Source: Burkholderiaceae bacterium
Lineage (GTDB): Bacteria; Pseudomonadota; Gammaproteobacteria; Burkholderiales; Burkholderiaceae_C
Direction: 5' to 3'
Assembly (NCBI GenBank): GCA_919902775.1
Contig: CAKKRJ010000001.1
Location: 118,156 to 182,155 of the forward strand
DNA: 64,000 bases
Shown here: positions 10,923-22,591 of the stretch, one piece after another
Layout of the letters: each line of letters starts with the position of its first letter
Position numbering within the stretch: the first letter of the stretch is position 1
The notes under the pieces: generated by a model
Told to the model about the DNA's origin: nothing
The model's input: only the letters and a program-made list of their open reading frames with translations
Databases searched by the model: none
Translations under genes and position numbers: made by a program

Positions 10923-11516
10923 TCAATTATCGGCGTCCAGCCATGCCAATTTGCCCTGGCCACTGTCATTGAGGCGTTGCACCAAAACCACCGCTTGCGG
11001 TTCGGGCAGCGCGAAGCGCAGGCGCACCACACTGCCGTGCTGCACGTCCAGCAAACTGGCCCCGGCCAGTTCCAGTTCACGGCGGACCAGGCCTTCGAGC
11101 GCGTAGGGCACGCTGCAAGCCAGTTGCGCTTGTTTGACCCGTGGGATCTTTTCGGCCGTCAGCAGGGCTTGCGCCACCGCATCGGTGTAGGCCCGCACCA
11201 GCCCGCCCGCACCCAGCTTGACGCCGCCAAAGTACCGGACCACCGACGCCATCACCCCCTCCAAATCGTGGTGGCGCAACACCTCCAGCATGGGGCGGCC
11301 TGCGGTGCCTCCGGGCTCGCCGTCGTCGTTGGCGGCGGACTGCCCGCCGGCCAGCAGCGCCCAGCACACGTGGGCCGCGTCCGGGTGCGCGGCCTTGAGT
11401 TGTGCCACCCGGGCCTGCGCCTCTTCGCGCCCGGTTACGGGTTCAACGCAGGCGATGAAACGGCTTTTCTTGATCACCAGCTCGTGCTGGGCGGGGGCGG
11501 AGAGGGAAAATGGCAT
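10923..11516 (-). CDS. yigZ: YigZ/IMPACT family protein
   Basis: A 198-residue protein of the UPF0029/IMPACT family. It shows [12 protein letters not shown] near the N-terminus, [17 protein letters not shown] in the centre and [19 protein letters not shown], which together define the family. A C-terminal ferredoxin-like domain follows. Eukaryotic IMPACT is a translation-stress regulator; the bacterial role is unsettled. The start at 11516 is chosen from the conserved MPFSL N-terminus, and an in-frame extension upstream is not conserved in character. It is divergent from ygiQ. Confidence 0.86.
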   Translation of the reverse strand: MPFSLSAPAQHELVIKKSRFIACVEPVTGREEAQARVAQLKAAHPDAAHVCWALLAGGQSAANDDGEPGGTAGRPMLEVLRHHDLEGVMASVVRYFGGVKLGAGGLVRAYTDAVAQALLTAEKIPRVKQAQLACSVPYALEGLVRRELELAGASLLDVQHGSVVRLRFALPEPQAVVLVQRLNDSGQGKLAWLDADN

Positions 11517-11662
11517 GGCAGGATTGTCAGGCAAGCGGCGACGGATACTTCTGTGCTCGGTCGACTGCGTTAGGGGGCACCGGTCCACACTTCAATACCC
11601 GCTGGATTCTCAAGCCCAAACCCAAACCCCTACACTACAGGGTTATCCCCCAAGCCCTGTCC

Positions 11663-14137
11663 ATGAACGCCCACGCTGACGTCTCTTTTTTCCCGCGCGA
11701 CGCCAAGCCGCTGACCAGTTACCGCAAGTTCTGGGCGCAGCGCTTTGGCACGGCCCCGTTTTTGCCGATGAGCCGCGCTGAAATGACCCAATTGGGTTGG
11801 GACAGCTGCGACATCATCATCGTCACCGGCGATGCTTATGTGGACCACCCCAGCTTTGGCATGTCGGTGATTGGCCGCATGTTGGAAAACCAGGGCTTTC
11901 GGGTCGGCATCATTGCGCAGCCTGACTGGACCAGCGCAGAGGCCTTCAAGGTGCTGGGCCAACCCAATCTGTTTTGGGGGGTGACCAGCGGCAACATGGA
12001 TTCCATGATCAACCGCTACACGGCGGACCGCAAAATTCGCAGCGACGATGCCTATACGCCGGGTGACGTGGGGGGCAAGCGGCCGGACCGCGCCGCCATC
12101 GTTTACAGCCAGCGCTGCCGCGAGGCTTTTCCCGAAACGCCCATCGTGCTGGGCGGCATCGAGGGCAGCTTGCGCCGCATTGCGCATTACGACTATTGGT
12201 CGGACAAGGTGCGCCGCTCGGTGGTGGTGGACAGCAAGTGCGACTTGCTGTTGTACGGCAATGCCGAACGGGCGATTGTCGAGATTGCGCATCGCCTGGC
12301 CGCGCGCGAGCCGGTGCAGCAGATCACCGACGTGCGAGGCACCGCTTTTGTTCGGCGCGAAACGCCTGAAGGCTGGTTCGAGATCGATTCCACCAGCGTG
12401 GACACGCCAGGCCATGTGGAGGCGCACATCAACCCGTATTTGATGATTTCTGACCAGGCGCGGGAGCAGGGCGCCACGTGTGCCCGGGAAGAAGAAGCCA
12501 AAGACGTGGCCGATGGTGAGAACCAGAAGGCGCAGCCGCTGAAGTTTGTGCCCAATGCCGCAGGCACAGGCCGTTCAAGTATTCGCTTGCAGGGGCAAGC
12601 TCCCACAGGTGAGCCAGCAGACGCTGGTGCCACGCTGGCCTCTGGCCGGGACGGGGATTCTTTGTGGGAGCGAGCCCCTGCTCGCGAAGGTATTTCAGCT
12701 GCCCCAAGCCCCTTGCGCGGCAAAGGCACGCACAAGGTGCCCCCGCGCGACAAGAGTGTGATTCGCCTGCCCAGTTACGAGCAGGTGAAGTCCGACGCCG
12801 TGTTGTATGCCCACGCCAACCGCGTGCTGCATCTGGAGACCAACCCTGGCAACGCCCGTTGTCTGGTGCAGGCGCACGGCGAAGGCACCACCGCGCGCGA
12901 CGTATGGATTACGCCGCCGCCCATCCCGTTGAGCACGGCCGAAATGGACCATGTGTTTGACCTGCCGTATGCCCGCAGCCCGCACCCGTCCTATGCCGAC
13001 GAGAACGGCAGCCACGAGCAAGCGACCAAGATCCCGGCCTGGGAGATGATCCGTTTCAGCGTGAACATCATGCGCGGCTGCTTTGGTGGTTGCACTTTTT
13101 GCTCGATCACCGAGCACGAAGGCCGCATCATCCAGAGCCGCTCCGAAGAATCCATCATCCGCGAGGTGGAAGACATCCGCGACAAGGTCAAAGGCTTCAC
13201 CGGCGTCATCTCTGACCTGGGTGGCCCCACGGCCAACATGTACCGCCTGGGCTGCCGCAGCCCCGAGATCGAATCGGCCTGCCGCAAACCCAGCTGCGTG
13301 TTCCCCGGCATCTGCCAGAACCTGACCACCGACCACGGCCCGCTGATCAACATGTACCGTCGGGCGCGGACCCTCAAAGGCATCAAGAAAATTCTGATTG
13401 GCTCGGGCCTGCGCTACGACCTGGCTGTGCAGTCGCCTGAATACGTGAAAGAGCTGGTGCAGCACCATGTGGGCGGGTATTTGAAGATCGCGCCCGAGCA
13501 CACCGAGGGCGGCCCGCTGTCCAAAATGATGAAGCCGGGCATCGGCACCTATGACCGCTTCAAGTCGATGTTTGACAAGTACAGCGAAGAGGCGGGCAAA
13601 AAGCAGTTCCTCATCCCGTACTTCATTGCCGCCCACCCGGGCACCAGCGACGAAGACATGATGAACCTGGCCATCTGGCTGAAAAAGAACGGTTTCCGCG
13701 CCGACCAGGTGCAGACCTTCTACCCCAGCCCCATGGCCACAGCCACGGCCATGTACCACTCCACCCGCAACCCGCTGCGCAAGGTCACGCGCGACAGCGA
13801 AAAGGTGGACGTGGTCAAAGGCGACAAACGCCGCCGCCTGCACAAAGCGTTCTTGCGCTACCACGACTCCAACAATTGGCCGCTGCTGCGCGAAGCGCTC
13901 AAGGCCATGGGCCGGACCGATTTGATCGGCAATGGCAAACACCATCTGATCCCGAGTTGGCAGCCCTTGGCGGATGGGGGTTACCAAAGCCCACGCCGGG
14001 CCAACAGCACACCGGTGTCAGCCAAAACGCCCGCCAAGGGCAATCCGTCACCAGGGTTCAAAAAGCCGGGTCAAGCACCGCGCAAGGGGGCGATGCTGAC
14101 GCAGCACACGGGGTTACCGCCGCGCAAGAGAGGGTGA
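11663..14137 (+). CDS. ygiQ: YgiQ family radical SAM protein with in-frame REP insertion
   Basis: An 824-residue UPF0313/YgiQ protein. The N-terminal domain has [17 protein letters not shown] and [18 protein letters not shown]. The radical-SAM cluster is [13 protein letters not shown] (Cys-x3-Cys-x2-Cys), near residues 475-485, followed by [10 protein letters not shown] and [15 protein letters not shown]. The family is found widely but the substrate is unknown. It is longer than usual because residues about 307-342 are encoded by a pair of inverted REP palindromes (12581-12688), just before the conserved [10 protein letters not shown] segment. The frame stays open across them. A basic, low-complexity C-terminal tail follows about residue 790. 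Confidence 0.9.
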   Translation: MNAHADVSFFPRDAKPLTSYRKFWAQRFGTAPFLPMSRAEMTQLGWDSCDIIIVTGDAYVDHPSFGMSVIGRMLENQGFRVGIIAQPDWTSAEAFKVLGQPNLFWGVTSGNMDSMINRYTADRKIRSDDAYTPGDVGGKRPDRAAIVYSQRCREAFPETPIVLGGIEGSLRRIAHYDYWSDKVRRSVVVDSKCDLLLYGNAERAIVEIAHRLAAREPVQQITDVRGTAFVRRETPEGWFEIDSTSVDTPGHVEAHINPYLMISDQAREQGATCAREEEAKDVADGENQKAQPLKFVPNAAGTGRSSIRLQGQAPTGEPADAGATLASGRDGDSLWERAPAREGISAAPSPLRGKGTHKVPPRDKSVIRLPSYEQVKSDAVLYAHANRVLHLETNPGNARCLVQAHGEGTTARDVWITPPPIPLSTAEMDHVFDLPYARSPHPSYADENGSHEQATKIPAWEMIRFSVNIMRGCFGGCTFCSITEHEGRIIQSRSEESIIREVEDIRDKVKGFTGVISDLGGPTANMYRLGCRSPEIESACRKPSCVFPGICQNLTTDHGPLINMYRRARTLKGIKKILIGSGLRYDLAVQSPEYVKELVQHHVGGYLKIAPEHTEGGPLSKMMKPGIGTYDRFKSMFDKYSEEAGKKQFLIPYFIAAHPGTSDEDMMNLAIWLKKNGFRADQVQTFYPSPMATATAMYHSTRNPLRKVTRDSEKVDVVKGDKRRRLHKAFLRYHDSNNWPLLREALKAMGRTDLIGNGKHHLIPSWQPLADGGYQSPRRANSTPVSAKTPAKGNPSPGFKKPGQAPRKGAMLTQHTGLPPRKRG
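12581..12688. repeat. Inverted pair of REP palindromes inside ygiQ
   Basis: Two copies of a REP-type palindrome in opposite orientation. The first, 12581-12607, reads ATTCGC...GCTCCCACA. The second, 12663-12688, reads TGTGGGAGCG...CTCGCGAA. The same two sequences flank each other in the intergenic copies at 26012-26076 and 40830-40884. The 55 bases between them here are unrelated. Each unit is itself a short hairpin around CCCCTGC. The pair lies in the reading frame and adds about 36 residues. Confidence 0.82.
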
Positions 14138-14552
14138 CGGCTGGGTGCCGCATCCAGCCCGGACTGCCCATTTTTTCAGCGCATCGCGCCAGCCCAGTAG
14201 CCATGCGCCTTTGCGCACTTGTTCCGGGTCTTATCCACAGCCTTGGGCACGGGTGGTGTGGATGGATGCAGTGGTTTGCCTTTTGTTGCTATGGATTTGC
14301 GCAAACTGGTGGCTCGCTGGCGGCAAGGCGTGTGGCGCTGGCTGGTATCGCGACCCCCGGTGTGGGCCAAAAAAGTTCAGCCTGCAGCGCCACACGGGCC
14401 GCGCTCCTTTTAGTCGGTGTCGCTTGTCCTGGTGCCGCGCGCATCCGCTATCGGTAGCAGCACGAAGTCTGTGGAGGACGTTATTTCAGCGTTGCCCAGG
14501 AAGGGCAGTATGGCAGCCCAAGTGCAGGGGGAATGCACCCCTTGCTTCGGGC
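14138..14552. other. 415-base gap between ygiQ and glnD, no gene seen
   Basis: The ygiQ and glnD genes converge on this stretch. It contains open frames up to 144 codons, but none has a ribosome-binding site plus a protein-like sequence; they are rich in Cys, Trp and Arg, as expected from random GC-rich DNA. One 9-base match to a DnaA box (TTATCCACA, 14231-14239) is present, and no strong terminator hairpin. It could be a decayed gene, but I cannot identify one. Confidence 0.5.
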
Positions 14553-17183
14553 TCAAGCCGCTTGCAGCGCCTGCAGTAACTCCGTTTCAATCTCGATCTG
14601 CGCCTTGTTTTGTTGCAGTTTGGCGCCGCTGATCAAGAAGGTGTCTTCGACGCGTTCGCCCAAGGTGCTGATTTTGGCCAGTTGCAGGTTGATGCCATGC
14701 CGGGCCAGCACGCTGGCGATGCTGTAAAGCAGGCCGATCCGGTCACTGGCCGAGACGCTGAGCAGCCAGTTTTGACCTTTGTCATCGGGTTGCAAACTGA
14801 CGCGCGGTGTGACCGGAAAGCTTTTGACGCGCCGAGACACCCGACCGCGGGTGGGGGCGGGCAGGGGGCCTTGTTTTTCCAGTGTCTGCGTCAGACCCGA
14901 CTCGACCATGCTGAGCAGTTCGCGGTAATGCTCGGGCAACATGGCGGTGACGATTTGGAAGGTGTCCAGCGCCCAGCCGCTGCGGGTGGTGTGGATTTTG
15001 GCGTCCAGGATGCTGAAGCCCGCTTGGTCGAAGTGGCCGCAAATGCGGGCAAACAAGTCGGGTTGGTCGGGGGTGTACACCAGCACCTGCAGGCCCTCGC
15101 CGAGTGGCGAGATGCGGGCCCGCACAATGGTGCGCGGTTGCCCGGGGGCGGGCAAGGCCACATGGCGTGACAGTTGCCGGGCGTGCCAGGCGATGTCGGA
15201 TGCATCGTGGCGCATGAAGTAGCCCACATCCAGCGTGTCCCACAAGGCTTTTTGGCCCTCGTGTGGCTCGGCCTGGCGGGCCAGCTCAATCAGCGCTTCG
15301 CGCTTGCGCGCTTCCACTTCGGCGTTGGCGTCGGGGGCGCGCCCGCCCAGCATGCGCAGGGTCGATTTGTACAGGTCTTCCAGCAACTTGCCTTTCCAGG
15401 CATTCCACACTTTGGGGCTGGTGCCGCGAATGTCGGCCACCGTCAGCAGATACAAGGCCGTAAGGCGGCGTTCATTGCCCACCCTCTGCGCAAAGCGGCC
15501 GATGACTTCGGGGTCGCTCAGGTCTTCTTTCTGGGCCACATGGCTCATGGTCAAGTGTTCGCCCACCAAAAATTCGATGAGTTGGGCATCTTCCTTGTCA
15601 ATCTGGTGTTGGCGGCAGAAGCTGCGCACCTCGGCGCAACCCAGTTTGGAGTGGTCGCCGCCACGGCCTTTGGCGATGTCGTGAAACAAGGCTGCGGTGT
15701 ACAGAATCCAGGGCTTGTCCCAGCCACCCGCCAATTGCGAGCAAAAAGGGTACTCGTGCGTGTGCTCGGCCATGAAAAAGCGCCGCACATTGCGCAGCAC
15801 CATCAGGATGTGCTGGTCCACCGTGTAGGCGTGGAACAGGTCGTGCTGCATTTGGCCCACGATGCGGCGAAACACCCACAGGTAGCGCCCCAGCACCGAG
15901 GTTTCGTTCATCAGGCGCATGGCATGCGTGATGCCCTGGGGCTGCTGCAAGATCTGCAAAAAGGTCTGGCGGTTGACCGGATCGGCGCGAAACCGCCCGT
16001 TCATGATGGCGCGCACGTTGTACAAGGCCCGCAGCGTTCGGGCCGACAAGCCTTTCACGCCCGGCGTGGCCTGGTACAGCAAAAAGGTTTCCAGAATGGC
16101 GTGCGGGTGCTTTTGGTACAGGTCGTCGCTGGCCACTTCGATGAGGCCCGCTTTTTCAAAAAACCGCGCGTTCAGAGGCCGGAATTCGTTGATCTCTTCG
16201 CCTCGGTCGGCTTTCAGCCGGTCTTCGATGTTGAGCAGCAAAATCTGGTTCAGCTGCGTGACGGCTTTGGCGGCCCAATAGTATTGGCGCATCAGTTTTT
16301 CGCTGGCGCGCAAGGCCAGTCGGCCACTGGGCGCCACGTCCGAGCTGTAGCCAAACGACTCGGCTACATTGGTCTGCAAGTCAAACACCAAACGGTCTTC
16401 GCGCCGTCGGGCTTGTAAGTGCAAACGGGCGCGAATCAGGCCCAGCAAGGCCTCGTTGCGTTTGATTTGCCGGGCTTCAAGGGGCGTGGCCAGGCCTTTG
16501 CGGGCCAACTCGTCCCAGCTGTGGCCCAGGCCGGCCGCGCGGGCCACCCACAAAATCACCTGCAGGTCGCGCAGGCCACCCGGCGACTCTTTGCAATTGG
16601 GCTCGAGGGCGTACGGCGTGTCTTCGAACTTGGTGTGGCGCTGGCGCATTTCCAGCGTCTTGGCGACCAAAAATGCCTGCGGGTCCATGGCCGCCTGGTA
16701 TTGCCTCTGGAACTCGGTGTACAAGCGGGTGTTGCCCGTCACGCGGCGTGACTCCAGCAACGAGGTTTGCACCGTGATGTCTTTGGCCGACTCGGCAAGA
16801 CACTCGCTCAGCGTGCGCACGCTGGAGCCAATTTCCAGACCGGTGTCCCAGCAACTGCCAATGAAGCGTTCCAGTTGCGCCTGCAACTCGGGTGAGGATT
16901 CGGGCGACTGGCCATCGGGCAAGAGCAGCAGCACGTCCACATCGGAATAGGGAAACAGCTCGGCACGGCCAAACCCCCCCACGGCCACCAGGCACAGCTC
17001 GGGCGAAAAGCCCGCGTTTTGCCACAGTTGAATCAGCAGGCCATCGGCCAGGATGGACAGTTGCCGGAGGGTTTGTTTCAGCCCCCGGGCGACCGCACCG
17101 CTGTGGGCCAGGGTGTGCAAAACCGCCGCTTTGTCCTGCTTGTAGGTGTCGCGCAGAACAGCCAGATCGGCCACCTGACGCAT
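14553..17183 (-). CDS. glnD: PII uridylyltransferase/uridylyl-removing enzyme GlnD
   Basis: An 876-residue bifunctional nitrogen sensor that uridylylates PII proteins when glutamine is low and removes UMP when it is high. Domains in order: nucleotidyltransferase with [19 protein letters not shown] near residue 70, the GlnD linker, an HD hydrolase domain with [17 protein letters not shown] near residue 450, and two C-terminal ACT domains that bind glutamine (the last has [20 protein letters not shown]). Length is normal. ATG 17183 lies one base after the map stop; an upstream start would overlap map by 47 bases. Confidence 0.96.
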   Translation of the reverse strand: MRQVADLAVLRDTYKQDKAAVLHTLAHSGAVARGLKQTLRQLSILADGLLIQLWQNAGFSPELCLVAVGGFGRAELFPYSDVDVLLLLPDGQSPESSPELQAQLERFIGSCWDTGLEIGSSVRTLSECLAESAKDITVQTSLLESRRVTGNTRLYTEFQRQYQAAMDPQAFLVAKTLEMRQRHTKFEDTPYALEPNCKESPGGLRDLQVILWVARAAGLGHSWDELARKGLATPLEARQIKRNEALLGLIRARLHLQARRREDRLVFDLQTNVAESFGYSSDVAPSGRLALRASEKLMRQYYWAAKAVTQLNQILLLNIEDRLKADRGEEINEFRPLNARFFEKAGLIEVASDDLYQKHPHAILETFLLYQATPGVKGLSARTLRALYNVRAIMNGRFRADPVNRQTFLQILQQPQGITHAMRLMNETSVLGRYLWVFRRIVGQMQHDLFHAYTVDQHILMVLRNVRRFFMAEHTHEYPFCSQLAGGWDKPWILYTAALFHDIAKGRGGDHSKLGCAEVRSFCRQHQIDKEDAQLIEFLVGEHLTMSHVAQKEDLSDPEVIGRFAQRVGNERRLTALYLLTVADIRGTSPKVWNAWKGKLLEDLYKSTLRMLGGRAPDANAEVEARKREALIELARQAEPHEGQKALWDTLDVGYFMRHDASDIAWHARQLSRHVALPAPGQPRTIVRARISPLGEGLQVLVYTPDQPDLFARICGHFDQAGFSILDAKIHTTRSGWALDTFQIVTAMLPEHYRELLSMVESGLTQTLEKQGPLPAPTRGRVSRRVKSFPVTPRVSLQPDDKGQNWLLSVSASDRIGLLYSIASVLARHGINLQLAKISTLGERVEDTFLISGAKLQQNKAQIEIETELLQALQAA

Positions 17184-17184
17184 T

Positions 17185-18000
17185 TCAGGCCGCAGCTTTG
17201 TTGGTGATGAACGCAGGAATGGCCGGGCCACCCGCAGACAAGGTCAGCACTTCGTAGCCGGTTTCGGTCACGACCACCGTGTGCTCCCATTGGGCCGACA
17301 GCGAATGGTCCTTGGTCACGATGGTCCAGCCATCGCCCAGTTCCTTGATGTCCTTGCGGCCGGCGTTGATCATCGGCTCGATCGTGAAAATCATGCCGGG
17401 CACCAGTTCCACCAGCGTGCCGGGCTTGCCATAGTGCAGCACCTGCGGCTCTTCGTGGAAGCCCCGGCCAATGCCGTGGCCGCAAAACTCACGCACCACC
17501 GAAAAGCCATGGCCTTCGGCAAATTTCTGGATGGCGTGGCCAATGTCGCCCAGGTGTGCACCGGGTCTGACCTGTTCGATGCCTTTCCACATGGCCTCGT
17601 ACGTCAGGCTGGCCAGGCGTTTGGCTGCGATCGAGGCTTCGCCCACCATGAACATGCGGCTGGTGTCGCCGTGCCAGCCGTTCTTGATGGTGGTGATGTC
17701 GATGTTGAGCGAGTCGCCCTTTTTGAGCGGTTTGTCGTTGGGGATGCCGTGGCAGACCTGGTGGTTGATCGAGGTGCAGATCGACTTGGGATAGGGCTTG
17801 TAGCCGCCCGGCGCGTAATTCAGCGGGGCGGGAATGCATTGCTGCACATCGACCATGTAGTCGTGGCAAAGCTTGTCAATTTCGTTGGTGGTAATGCCCG
17901 GCTTGATGAAGGGCTCGATGTAGTCGAGGACTTCGGCAGCCAGTCGGCAAGCCAGGCGCATGCCTTCAATGTCTTCGGCGGTTTTGATGGTGATCGTCAT
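17185..18000 (-). CDS. map: Methionine aminopeptidase, type I
   Basis: A 271-residue type I enzyme that removes the initiator Met from nascent proteins. Metal ligands are visible in family order: the Asp in SLNIDITT, the Asp in [11 protein letters not shown], the His in [14 protein letters not shown], the Glu in MIFTIEPMI and the Glu in [11 protein letters not shown]. There is no N-terminal zinc-finger extension. It precedes glnD with a one-base gap, and map-glnD coupling is common in betaproteobacteria. Confidence 0.96.
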   Translation of the reverse strand: MTITIKTAEDIEGMRLACRLAAEVLDYIEPFIKPGITTNEIDKLCHDYMVDVQQCIPAPLNYAPGGYKPYPKSICTSINHQVCHGIPNDKPLKKGDSLNIDITTIKNGWHGDTSRMFMVGEASIAAKRLASLTYEAMWKGIEQVRPGAHLGDIGHAIQKFAEGHGFSVVREFCGHGIGRGFHEEPQVLHYGKPGTLVELVPGMIFTIEPMINAGRKDIKELGDGWTIVTKDHSLSAQWEHTVVVTETGYEVLTLSAGGPAIPAFITNKAAA

Positions 18001-18064
18001 GGGGCAAGATTATCCCATTGAGCCCGGTATCCCTCTGTGAGACAGGCACTTGCGATGACGACGC

Positions 18065-18346
18065 TCATGCACTTCGCTGTGTTCTGGCTTGGGCCAGCAT
18101 GGCGCGAGAGGCTTCAATGGAATGGCCTTGGCCTGTCAATCTGTCCTTCTCGCCCAAGGCGATCAGTTTGAGCAGCGTGATCAGGTTTTCTTTTTCCTGG
18201 TATGGCTGAACGCTCTCAATCACCCTGCTGGCTTCGCCGTTCTGGGTGATGAAAAAGGGCGTTGCGTTATTTTCTACCTCTTGTGCAATTTGCGCGGCAT
18301 GGCTCTTGAGGTCAGAAATGGATTGGATGTGCTGTGTGGCTTGCAT
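18065..18346 (-). CDS. Phd/YefM-type antitoxin, no adjacent toxin
   Basis: A 93-residue protein with the Phd/YefM N-terminal DNA-binding and dimerisation fold: SISDLKSHAAQIAQEVENN, then PFFITQNGEASRVIESV. The C-terminal half (EKENLITLLKLIALGEKDR) is the usual toxin-binding helix region. Downstream on the same strand is map, not a RelE, Doc or PIN toxin, and upstream is the purL leader region. It is either an orphan antitoxin or a remnant of a lost pair. It may still act as an autorepressor. Confidence 0.78.
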   Translation of the reverse strand: MQATQHIQSISDLKSHAAQIAQEVENNATPFFITQNGEASRVIESVQPYQEKENLITLLKLIALGEKDRLTGQGHSIEASRAMLAQARTQRSA

Positions 18347-18577
18347 GTGCGCTCCGCTGTTTGGGATTGAATTTAAGGCGGAATGGGAGGCTGATCCAGT
18401 GTTTTGATAGCGATCACCGCCATGGTTCAGTGGCAGGCAATTGAACGATCCGTCATGCCTTGAACTTCCCTAAGCACCTCAAAATCAGGGTTTCCCCGGC
18501 TAAAATACCGCCTTTGCCGGTCAGCCCCAGTCAGCGGCCCCGGATAGCGGTTTTCCGTCTCTTTACAAGGCCACCCC

Positions 18578-21500
18578 GTGTCCCTGCACATCACGACTTT
18601 CGAAGGCGGCAACGCCCTCAGCGACTTTCGCATGGCTCAGCTTTTGCCACGTTTGGCGAGCATTTCGCCGCAAATTCAGGGCATTTCCGCCCGTTTTGTG
18701 CATCTGGTGGCCACCAGCGAAGCGTTGGCCGATGCCCAAAAGCAAACCCTGTCGGCCTTGCTGACCTATGGTGAGCCGTATGCCGGGCCGGTGCAAGGGC
18801 CGGTGATTGTGGTCAGTCCGCGCATCGGCACCGTGTCGCCCTGGGCCTCCAAAGCCACCGACATTGCACACAACTGTGGTTTGCTGGTGCGCCGCGTGGA
18901 GCGCCTGACCGAATACCGCCTGGTGATGAAGTCCGGCCTGCTGGGCGCTGCCAAGCTGAGCCCCGAGCAGCTCGGGCAGGTGGCGGCCGTGTTGCATGAC
19001 CGCATGACCGAGTCGGCCATGCCCAGTCGCGATGAGGCGGCGGTCTTGTTCACCGCGCTGGAACCCGCCCCCATGGCGCATGTCGATGTGCTGGGCGGTG
19101 GCCGCGCTGCGCTGGAAGACGCCAACAAAACCTGGGGCCTGGCCCTGGCCGAAGACGAGATCGACTATTTGGTCAAGGCCTTCACCGGCCTGCAGCGCAA
19201 CCCCACCGATGTGGAGTTGATGATGTTTGCGCAGGCCAACAGCGAGCATTGCCGCCACAAGATTTTCAACGCCGAGTTCACCATCGACGGCGTGGCCCAG
19301 CCCAAGAGCCTGTTCGGCATGATCCGCAACACGCACCAGTTGAGCCCCCAGCACACGGTGGTGGCGTATTCGGACAACGCCTCGGTGATGGAAGGCCACA
19401 CGCTGGAGCGTTTTGTGGCCAGAACTTCGGCGCAGGGCGCGGCTTACCAGAACGAACAAGCTTTGCACCATGTGCTGATGAAGGTGGAAACCCACAACCA
19501 CCCGACGGCCATTTCGCCATTCCCCGGCGCATCCACGGGCGCGGGCGGCGAGATCCGCGACGAAGGCGCGACGGGCCGCGGTTCCAAGCCCAAAGCCGGT
19601 TTGAGCGGTTTCACGGTCTCCAAGCTGTGGGGTGGTTTGAGTGACCAGCCGGGCGGCAAGCCCGAGCACATTGCCAGCCCGCTGCAGATCATGACCGAAG
19701 GCCCTCTGGGTGGCGCGGCGTTCAACAACGAATTTGGCCGCCCCAACTTGCTGGGTTATTTCCGCGAGTACGAGCAGACGGTGGACGGCGTGGTGCGCGG
19801 TTACCACAAGCCCATCATGATCGCGGGCGGTCTGGGCCAGATCGATGCCCAGCAGACGAAAAAGATCGAATTCCCGGCGGGCAGCTTGTTGATCCAGCTG
19901 GGTGGCCCGGGCATGCGCATCGGCATGGGTGGCAGTGCCGCCAGCTCTATGGCCACCGGCACCAACGCCGCCAACCTCGACTTTGACTCTGTCCAGCGCG
20001 GCAACCCCGAGATCGAGCGTCGGGCGCAAGAGGTCATCAACCACTGCTGGGCGCAGGGTGACAAAAATCCCATCCTGGCGATCCACGATGTGGGCGCGGG
20101 CGGTTTGTCCAACGCTTTCCCCGAGCTGACCAACGACGCGGGTCGCGGCGCACGTTTTGATTTGCGCGCCGTGCCGCTCGAAGAGTCGGGCCTGGCCCCG
20201 AAAGAAATCTGGTCCAACGAAAGCCAGGAGCGCTATGTACTGGCCATCGCCCCCGAATCGCTGGACCAGTTCACGGCGTTTTGCGAACGCGAGCGCTGCC
20301 CGTTCGCGGTGATTGGCGTGGCCACCGAAGAGCGCCATTTGGTGTTGGAAGACAAAGGCCAAGAATCGCCGGTCGACATGCCCATGGACGTGCTGTTGGG
20401 CAAACCGCCCAAGATGCACCGCGACGTGACCACGGTGGTGCGTCAGTCGCCCGCCATGGACTTGACCGGCGTTTCTTTGCAGCAAGCCGTCATCGACGTG
20501 CTGAGTCACCCCACCGTGGCTTCCAAGCGCTTTTTGATCACCATCGGCGACCGCGCCGTGGGCGGCCTGACGCACCGCGACCAGATGGTCGGTCCCTGGC
20601 AAGTGCCTGTGGCCGATGTGGCCGTGACCCTGGCTGACTACGCGGGCTTTGCCGGCGAAGCCATGAGCATGGGCGAGCGCACGCCGTTGGCCTCGCTCAA
20701 CGCGGCGGCATCGGGGCGCATGGCCGTGGCCGAGGCCATCACCAATTTGCTGGCTGCGCCCATCGAACTGCCTCGCGTGAAAATGTCGGCCAACTGGATG
20801 GCCGCCTGCGGCGAGCCGGGTGAAGATGCCGCACTGTACGAAACCGTCAAGGCCGTGGGCATGGAACTGTGCCCCGCGCTCGACATTTCCATTCCCGTGG
20901 GCAAAGACAGCTTGTCGATGCGCACGCAGTGGTCCGACAACGGTGAGACCCGCAAGGTCACCTCGCCGGTGAGCCTGATCATCACCGCCTTTGCCAGCTT
21001 GCCCGATGTGCGCGGCACACTCACGCCGCAACTCGATGCCCAAACCGAGGACACCAGTTTGCTGTTGATCGACTTGGGCCAAGGCCAAAACCGCATGGGC
21101 GGCAGCGTGCTGGGCCAGGTGCTGGGCCAGTTTGGCGACAGCGTGCCCGATCTGGAAGACCCGCAGGCTTTGGTGGGCTTGGTGAATGCCATCAACGCCT
21201 TGCGTGCGCAAGGTCAGATCCTGGCCTACCACGACCGCAGCGACGGTGGCCTGCTGGCCGCCGTGGCCGAGATGGCCTTTGCGGGCCACGTGGGTGTGGC
21301 GCTGAATGTGGACATGCTGGTCACCGAAGGTGACGGCATTTCCGACAGCCGCGCCGACCATGGCGATGCCAAGAACTGGGCCGGCCAGGTCAGCGCCCGC
21401 CGCGAGGAACTCACCCTCAAAGCCCTGTTCAACGAAGAGTTGGGCGTGGTGATCCAGGTGCGCACCGCCGAGCGCAACGCGGTGCTGCAAACCCTGCGTG

Positions 21501-22564
21501 AGCATGGCTTGTCCAAGCACACGCATGTGATCGGAAAAACGCGTCCCGCGCAATCGACCATTGCCAAAGGCGTGGGCGAACTCAGCATCTGGCGCGACAC
21601 CAAAGAGGTGTTTGCCGCCAAGCTCCAAGACCTGCACCAGGTCTGGGACAGCGTGAGCTGGAAGATTTGCCAGCAGCGCGACAACCCGGTTTGTGCCGAC
21701 AGCGAGCACGCCGCCGCGGGCCAGGCCAATGACCCCGGCATGCATGTGTCGCTCAGCTTTGACCCGACTGAAAACGTGGCCGCGCCGTTCCTGAACTTGT
21801 CACGCCCCAAGGTGGCGATCTTGCGCGAGCAGGGCGTCAACTCGCATGTGGAAATGGCCTACGCCTTCCACACAGCGGGCTTCGAATCGCACGATGTGCA
21901 CATGACCGACCTGCAATCGGGCCGAGCCAATCTGGCTGACTTCCAGGGCCTGGTGGCTTGCGGTGGCTTCAGCTACGGCGACACCCTGGGTGCCGGTATT
22001 GGTTGGGCGCGCTCCATCACCTTCAACCCGCTGCTGGCCGAACAGTTCAAGGGCTTTTTTGGCCGCACCGACACCTTTGGTCTGGGTGTGTGCAATGGCT
22101 GCCAGATGTTTGCCGAACTGGCCGATGCCATTCCCGGCGCGCAACACTGGCCACGCTTCACCACCAACCAGAGCGAGCGTTTTGAAGCCCGTTTGTCGAT
22201 GGTCGAAGTGCTGGAATCGCCCAGCTTGTTCTTGCAAGGCATGGCGGGCAGCCGCCTGCCGATTGCCGTGGCGCATGGCGAGGGCTATGCCAACTTCAAA
22301 CACCGTGGCAATGCGGCGCAGGCCATTGGCGCCATGCGTTTTGTGGACCACCACGGCCAGGCCACCGAGCAGTATCCGTTCAACCCCAACGGCAGTGCGG
22401 GCGGCCTCACGGCGGTCACCACGGCGGATGGGCGATTCACGGCCATGATGCCGCACCCCGAGCGGGTGTTCCGCAATGTGCAGATGAGCTGGACCAGCGG
22501 CGACATCAACGCCACCAGCCCTTGGTTGCGTGTGTGGCAAAACGCGCGCAAATGGGTGGCTTGA
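18578..22564 (+). CDS. purL: Phosphoribosylformylglycinamidine synthase (large PurL)
   Basis: A 1328-residue single-chain FGAR amidotransferase, step 4 of purine synthesis (FGAR + glutamine + ATP to FGAM). It has an N-terminal PurS-like domain, a linker ([18 protein letters not shown]), two AIRS-type synthetase halves ([40 protein letters not shown]) and a C-terminal class I glutaminase with nucleophile Cys in [12 protein letters not shown] and the His-Glu pair near AHGEGYANF and PHPERVFRN. The start is GTG at 18578. A TAAAAT at 18501-18506 could be a -10, but no clear -35 was found. Confidence 0.96.
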   Translation: MSLHITTFEGGNALSDFRMAQLLPRLASISPQIQGISARFVHLVATSEALADAQKQTLSALLTYGEPYAGPVQGPVIVVSPRIGTVSPWASKATDIAHNCGLLVRRVERLTEYRLVMKSGLLGAAKLSPEQLGQVAAVLHDRMTESAMPSRDEAAVLFTALEPAPMAHVDVLGGGRAALEDANKTWGLALAEDEIDYLVKAFTGLQRNPTDVELMMFAQANSEHCRHKIFNAEFTIDGVAQPKSLFGMIRNTHQLSPQHTVVAYSDNASVMEGHTLERFVARTSAQGAAYQNEQALHHVLMKVETHNHPTAISPFPGASTGAGGEIRDEGATGRGSKPKAGLSGFTVSKLWGGLSDQPGGKPEHIASPLQIMTEGPLGGAAFNNEFGRPNLLGYFREYEQTVDGVVRGYHKPIMIAGGLGQIDAQQTKKIEFPAGSLLIQLGGPGMRIGMGGSAASSMATGTNAANLDFDSVQRGNPEIERRAQEVINHCWAQGDKNPILAIHDVGAGGLSNAFPELTNDAGRGARFDLRAVPLEESGLAPKEIWSNESQERYVLAIAPESLDQFTAFCERERCPFAVIGVATEERHLVLEDKGQESPVDMPMDVLLGKPPKMHRDVTTVVRQSPAMDLTGVSLQQAVIDVLSHPTVASKRFLITIGDRAVGGLTHRDQMVGPWQVPVADVAVTLADYAGFAGEAMSMGERTPLASLNAAASGRMAVAEAITNLLAAPIELPRVKMSANWMAACGEPGEDAALYETVKAVGMELCPALDISIPVGKDSLSMRTQWSDNGETRKVTSPVSLIITAFASLPDVRGTLTPQLDAQTEDTSLLLIDLGQGQNRMGGSVLGQVLGQFGDSVPDLEDPQALVGLVNAINALRAQGQILAYHDRSDGGLLAAVAEMAFAGHVGVALNVDMLVTEGDGISDSRADHGDAKNWAGQVSARREELTLKALFNEELGVVIQVRTAERNAVLQTLREHGLSKHTHVIGKTRPAQSTIAKGVGELSIWRDTKEVFAAKLQDLHQVWDSVSWKICQQRDNPVCADSEHAAAGQANDPGMHVSLSFDPTENVAAPFLNLSRPKVAILREQGVNSHVEMAYAFHTAGFESHDVHMTDLQSGRANLADFQGLVACGGFSYGDTLGAGIGWARSITFNPLLAEQFKGFFGRTDTFGLGVCNGCQMFAELADAIPGAQHWPRFTTNQSERFEARLSMVEVLESPSLFLQGMAGSRLPIAVAHGEGYANFKHRGNAAQAIGAMRFVDHHGQATEQYPFNPNGSAGGLTAVTTADGRFTAMMPHPERVFRNVQMSWTSGDINATSPWLRVWQNARKWVA

Positions 22565-22591
22565 TGATGGTCTGCGCTGGCTCGTTCCTCG

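Noticed and set aside
14231..14239. DnaA box TTATCCACA as a replication origin
   Set aside because: Only one copy, with no A+T-rich region, no clustered boxes and no dnaA or gyrB nearby.
14145..14579. 144-codon plus-strand frame between ygiQ and glnD
   Set aside because: Cys/Trp/Arg-rich and without ribosome-binding site or recognisable domain; its end overlaps glnD.
18501..18506. TAAAAT as a -10 of purL
   Set aside because: No -35 element at the proper distance was found, so it is not listed as a promoter.
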